Assembly: GCA_937988695.1 (NCBI GenBank)
Contig: CALKHM010000155.1
Location: 1-10,832 of the forward strand
Direction: 5' to 3'
DNA: 10,832 nucleotides
DNA from: an uncultured Microbacterium sp.
Lineage (GTDB): Bacteria > Actinomycetota > Actinomycetes > Actinomycetales > Microbacteriaceae
Made by a program: the position numbers and the translations under genes. The stretch's first letter is position 1. Each line of letters begins with the position of its first letter. The notes beneath the pieces were generated by a model, which saw only the letters and a list, made by a program, of their open reading frames with translations, was not told where the DNA came from and ran no database searches. This document shows, one piece after another, positions 7,845 through 10,832 of this stretch.

Positions 7845-8602
7845 GCGCATCCGATACCCGCAAGACCCGCATCGACCTGACCGCGTACGACGCCGTGCTC
7901 TTCGACCTCGACGGTGTGCTCACCCCCACCGCGCAGGTGCACATGCACGCCTGGCAGAGCCTGTTCGACGGCCTGTTCGCGGCATGGGACATCACGCCGG
8001 CCTACACCGAGCGCGACTACTACGAGCACGTCGACGGCAAGAAGCGCTACGACGGGGTGGCGGCCGTGCTGCGCAGCCGCTCGGTCGAGGTGAAGTGGGG
8101 CGATCCGTCGGATCCGCCGGAGGCCGACACGGTGTGCGGCATCGGCAACCGCAAGAACGGCTACTTCGAGAGCGCGCTGCGCACCGACGGCATCGCCCCC
8201 TACCCGGGCTCGCTGCGCGTGCTCGACCTGCTGCGCGAGGCCGGAACGCCCGTCGCGGTGGTCTCCAGCTCGAAGAACGCCGACGAGGTGCTGCGCACAG
8301 CCGGTATCCGCGACCGTTTCGGCGTGGTCGTCGACGGGGTCGTCGCCGAGCGCGAGGACCTCGCCTCCAAGCCCGCACCGGACATGTTCCTGGCCGCGGC
8401 GCGGATGCTGCAGGTCGAGCCGGATCGGGCAGCCGCCGTGGAGGACGCCCTCAGCGGGGTGCGCTCGGCGGCTGCCGGAGGCTTCGGCCTTGTCATCGGC
8501 GTCGACCGCGGGGTGGGCGCCGATGCGCTGCGCGCCGCCGGAGCCGATGCCGTCGTCGACGATCTCGCCGACCTGGTCGAAACCGGATCGCATCGTTCCT
8601 AG
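7841..8602 (+). CDS. pgmB: Beta-phosphoglucomutase-family HAD enzyme
   Basis: The likely reaction is beta-glucose 1-phosphate = glucose 6-phosphate through a phospho-aspartate. The 253-residue protein has all HAD motifs: Asp22 and Asp24 in FDLDGVLT, Ser142-Ser144 in VVSSSKN, Lys177 in SKPAPD, and Glu201-Asp202 in VEDALSG. Mutase-specific features recalled from the Lactococcus enzyme are also here: TAxxHxxAW after motif I (His34, Trp38), the hinge Gly66/Arg69, RKN at 104-106 in the cap, and SxSKN. These favour a mutase over a general phosphatase. It is slightly longer than the roughly 220-residue Lactococcus protein. The ATG overlaps the ackA stop (ATGA), with GGAGG at 7826-7830 and AGGAG at 7835-7839 upstream. 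The next gene is GH65, whose phosphorolysis product would be its substrate; a GH65/beta-PGM pairing is also known in mycobacteria (Rv3400/Rv3401). Confidence 0.85.
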   Translation: MSASDTRKTRIDLTAYDAVLFDLDGVLTPTAQVHMHAWQSLFDGLFAAWDITPAYTERDYYEHVDGKKRYDGVAAVLRSRSVEVKWGDPSDPPEADTVCGIGNRKNGYFESALRTDGIAPYPGSLRVLDLLREAGTPVAVVSSSKNADEVLRTAGIRDRFGVVVDGVVAEREDLASKPAPDMFLAAARMLQVEPDRAAAVEDALSGVRSAAAGGFGLVIGVDRGVGADALRAAGADAVVDDLADLVETGSHRS

Positions 8603-8605
8603 ACT
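8577..8605 (+). promoter_or_regulatory. Candidate promoter of the GH65 gene
   Basis: TCGAAA (8577-8582, 4 of 6 with TTGACA) and TAGACT (8600-8605) are separated by 17 bases. The -10 box overlaps the TAG stop of pgmB. Transcription would begin near 8611-8612, about 28 bases before the ATG at 8639. It would let GH65 be expressed apart from the pta operon, though read-through is also possible. Confidence 0.55.
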
Positions 8606-8627
8606 CGGGAGGGCGGGCCTCCCCGAG
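8604..8627 (+). repeat. GC-rich inverted repeat over the expected GH65 start point
   Basis: CTCGGGAGG (8604-8612) and CCTCCCCGAG (8618-8627) form a nine-pair stem with one bulged C and a five-base loop. No T-run follows, so it is a weak candidate for an intrinsic terminator of the pta operon. As it overlaps the end of the -10 box and the start point, it could equally be an operator for a sugar-responsive repressor, or a 5'-leader hairpin. Confidence 0.5.
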
Positions 8628-8633
8628 AGAGGA
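8625..8633 (+). promoter_or_regulatory. Ribosome binding site of the GH65 gene
   Basis: GAGAGAGGA lies five bases before the ATG at 8639. It is a good purine-rich Shine-Dalgarno match and supports this start. Its first bases are shared with the 3' arm of the inverted repeat, so folding of that hairpin could affect ribosome access. Confidence 0.6.
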
Positions 8634-8638
8634 TTCGA

Positions 8639-10832
8639 ATGATCAATCGCGACCGCTTCCCCGTCGATCCCTGGCGGCTGATCGAGACCGACTTCGACAT
8701 CGACGACGCCGGTGTCACCGAGTCGTTGTTCGCCGTGGGCAACGGCTATCTCGGCCTGCGCGGCAACCATCCGGAAGGACGCCACGCAAACGAGCAGGGC
8801 ACCTTCATCAACGGGTTCCACGAGACGTTCCCGATCCGCCACGCCGAGCAGGCGTACGGGTTCGCCGAGGTGGGCCAGACCATCATCAACGCGCCCGACG
8901 CGAAGGTGATGCGCGTGTACGTGGACGACGAGCCGCTCGCCTTCGGGCTGGCCGACGTGCGCGAATACGAGCGCGTGCTCGACATGCGCGACGGAGTGCT
9001 GCGCCGGCGCCTGCTGTGGGTCACGCCCAGCGGCAAGCGGGTGCGCCTGGACGTCGAGCGCATGGTCTCGTTCGAAGAGCGCCACCTGGCGGTCATGACG
9101 GTGGACGTCACCGTCGAGAACGAGGACGCCCCGGTCACGATCAGCTGCCAGATCGTGAACCGCCAGGACGGCGAGGACGTGTACGGCGGCACCCCGATCG
9201 CGCCGCGCCGGGCCGGGTTCGATCCGCGCAGGACCGAGCGCTTCGCCGAGCGCGTGCTGCTGCCCGAGGAGTACTGGCAGGACAAGCTGCGCGCCATGCT
9301 CAGCTACACCGTCGCACACTCCCGGATGACGCTCGCGGTGGCTGCCGACCACATCATCGAGACGGAGAACCCGTATACGCAACGCACACTCGTCGAGCCC
9401 GATATCGCCAAGAACGTGTTCCGCGTGCAGGCCAAGGCAGGCGTGCCGATCCGCGTCGTCAAGCTCGCCAGCTACCACACCTCGTCGACCGGGGTGCCCG
9501 CGCGCGAGCTCGTAGACCGCTGCCGGCGCACGCTGGACCGTGCGATGAGCGCGGATCTGACCACGCACTTCGCCGCTCAGCGCGCCTGGATGGACGCGTT
9601 CTGGGAACGCTCCGACGTGCGCATCGGCGGACGTGCCGACCTGCAGCAGGCCGTGCGGTGGTGCCTGTTCCAGCTCGCGCAGGCCTCGGCGCGAGCCGAC
9701 GGCCTGGGCATTCCCGCCAAGGGCTTGACCGGCTCGGGCTACAGCGGGCACTACTTCTGGGACACCGAGGTCTACGTCCTGCCGTTCCTCGCGTACACCA
9801 CCCCCCAGTGGGCGCTGAACGCGCTGCGGATGCGCTCGCTCATGCTTCCCGCCGCCAGACGCCGCGCGCACCAGCTCACCGAGGCCGGAGCGCTCTATCC
9901 CTGGCGCACGATCAACGGAGAAGAGGCATCCGCCTACTACGCGGCCGGGACCGCGCAGTACCACATCAACGCCGACGTCTGCTTCGCGCTGGCCAAGTAC
10001 GTTCTGGCCACCGGTGACGACGACTTCCTCTGGCGGGAGGGCGTGGACATCGCCGTAGAGACCGCGCGGCTGTGGGCAACGCTCGGATTCTGGCGCGCGC
10101 ACGACGGCGCGGAGGAGTTCCACATCCACGGCGTGACGGGTCCCGACGAGTACACCACCGTCGTCAACGACAACCTGTTCACGAACGTGATGGCGCGGTT
10201 CAACCTGCGCTTTGCCGCGCAGACCGTGCGCGCGATGGCCGAGAAGGACGGCGAGGTGTTCCGCCGGATGCAGGAACGGCTGAACCTCGATCCCGCGGAG
10301 CCGGATGCCTGGGACCGGGCCGCCGACGCCATGCACATCCCGTACAGCGCGCAGCTGGGCATCCATCCCCAGGACGAGGTGTTCCTGGAGAAGGAGGTCT
10401 GGGACCTCGAGCACACTCCGCCGGAGCAGCGGCCGCTGCTGCTGCACTTCCATCCGCTGGTGATCTACCGCTACCAGGTGCTCAAGCAGGCCGACGTGGT
10501 GCTGGCGCTGTTCCTGCAGGGCGATCACTTCACCGCGGAGGAGAAGCTCGCCGATTTCGAGTACTACGACCCGCTGACCACGGGCGACTCGACGCTCTCC
10601 GCGATCGTGCAGGCGATCCTGTCGGCGGAGGTCGGCTACCAGGACCTCGCCCACAGCTACTTCGAGCACGCGCTGTTCGTAGACCTGGCCGATCTGCACC
10701 ACAACGCGTCCGACGGCGTGCATGTGGCCTCGGCGGGCGGGGTGTGGACGGCGTTGGTCTCCGGCTTCGGGGGGATGCGCGACCATGCCGGCGAACTCAG
10801 CTTCGACCCGCGTCTGCCGCGGGGATGGGATG
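8639..10832 (+). CDS. GH65 glycoside phosphorylase/hydrolase (maltose, trehalose or kojibiose type), 3' end cut by window
   Basis: GH65 enzymes attack alpha-linked glucosides with inversion; most are phosphorylases releasing beta-glucose 1-phosphate and glucose. The frame is open from the ATG to the window end (731 codons), close to the usual 750-850 residues, so only the C-terminal end is missing. An N-terminal beta-sandwich region (about 1-270) is followed by the (alpha/alpha)6 barrel. Barrel motifs are GHYFWDTEVYV with WDTE at 374-377; HGVTGPDEY with Glu504, the expected catalytic acid (compare Glu487 of Lactobacillus brevis maltose phosphorylase); and LKQADVVL with Lys616-Gln617, which line the sugar pocket in the family. 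The segment YYDPLTTGDSTLS has Gly649 where I recall His in HDSSLS of known phosphorylases. No signal peptide is seen, so it is cytoplasmic and would use an imported disaccharide. The pgmB gene upstream supports phosphorolysis. Which disaccharide is used cannot be told from sequence alone. Confidence 0.92.
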   Translation, partial: MINRDRFPVDPWRLIETDFDIDDAGVTESLFAVGNGYLGLRGNHPEGRHANEQGTFINGFHETFPIRHAEQAYGFAEVGQTIINAPDAKVMRVYVDDEPLAFGLADVREYERVLDMRDGVLRRRLLWVTPSGKRVRLDVERMVSFEERHLAVMTVDVTVENEDAPVTISCQIVNRQDGEDVYGGTPIAPRRAGFDPRRTERFAERVLLPEEYWQDKLRAMLSYTVAHSRMTLAVAADHIIETENPYTQRTLVEPDIAKNVFRVQAKAGVPIRVVKLASYHTSSTGVPARELVDRCRRTLDRAMSADLTTHFAAQRAWMDAFWERSDVRIGGRADLQQAVRWCLFQLAQASARADGLGIPAKGLTGSGYSGHYFWDTEVYVLPFLAYTTPQWALNALRMRSLMLPAARRRAHQLTEAGALYPWRTINGEEASAYYAAGTAQYHINADVCFALAKYVLATGDDDFLWREGVDIAVETARLWATLGFWRAHDGAEEFHIHGVTGPDEYTTVVNDNLFTNVMARFNLRFAAQTVRAMAEKDGEVFRRMQERLNLDPAEPDAWDRAADAMHIPYSAQLGIHPQDEVFLEKEVWDLEHTPPEQRPLLLHFHPLVIYRYQVLKQADVVLALFLQGDHFTAEEKLADFEYYDPLTTGDSTLSAIVQAILSAEVGYQDLAHSYFEHALFVDLADLHHNASDGVHVASAGGVWTALVSGFGGMRDHAGELSFDPRLPRGWD

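Noticed and set aside
7817..10786. Very long open frame (989 codons) on the minus strand opposite pgmB and GH65
   Set aside because: It is a GC-driven shadow of the plus-strand genes: rich in Arg, His, Asp and Val, with no domain-like motifs, while the plus strand encodes clearly conserved enzymes.

Overview
The window is GC-rich chromosomal DNA (about 69% by eye) from an actinobacterium, most likely a member of the Microbacteriaceae such as Microbacterium. Grounds are the codon use (G/C at most third positions, frequent GTG starts), TAnnnT-type -10 boxes, an apparently leaderless gene, and protein sequences of actinobacterial type. No mobile element, CRISPR array, tRNA or rRNA is seen. Nearly every base is accounted for by seven tightly packed protein genes and one small RNA.

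Left half, minus strand (1-4192): a compact operon reading MoxR-type AAA+ ATPase (3188-4192), DUF58 membrane protein (1933-3186), then a membrane-anchored transglutaminase of the TgpA/DUF3488 type (1-1936, cut by the window edge). The junctions are a 1-base gap and a 4-base GTGA overlap. This trio is a widespread but poorly understood envelope-associated module.

Middle (4193-4461): a 269-base divergent intergenic region. It holds a convincing gene for the small bacterial SRP RNA (ffs, about 4320-4409) with its own TAGACT -10 box, and a probable leaderless promoter whose start point coincides with the GTG of pta.

Right half, plus strand (4462-10832): pta, ackA and a beta-phosphoglucomutase (pgmB) are joined by two ATGA overlaps. 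A GH65 glycoside phosphorylase-type gene follows after 36 bases and runs off the window. Pta and AckA interconvert acetyl-CoA, acetyl phosphate and acetate with ATP formation. GH65 phosphorylases split alpha-linked disaccharides into glucose and beta-glucose 1-phosphate, and beta-phosphoglucomutase turns the latter into glucose 6-phosphate. The GH65 gene also seems to have its own promoter, with a -10 box overlapping the pgmB stop codon and an inverted repeat across the expected start point.

Most noteworthy: (i) the acetyl-phosphate node is translationally coupled to beta-phosphoglucomutase; (ii) the 7-mer GGATGCC/GGCATCC occurs 19 times on the two strands, several-fold more than base composition predicts, in several codon phases and inside the SRP RNA; (iii) the GH65 protein has Gly where I recall phosphorylases carrying a phosphate-site His. 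I see no clearly new defence or mobile system; the novelty here is in gene context and DNA-level signals.
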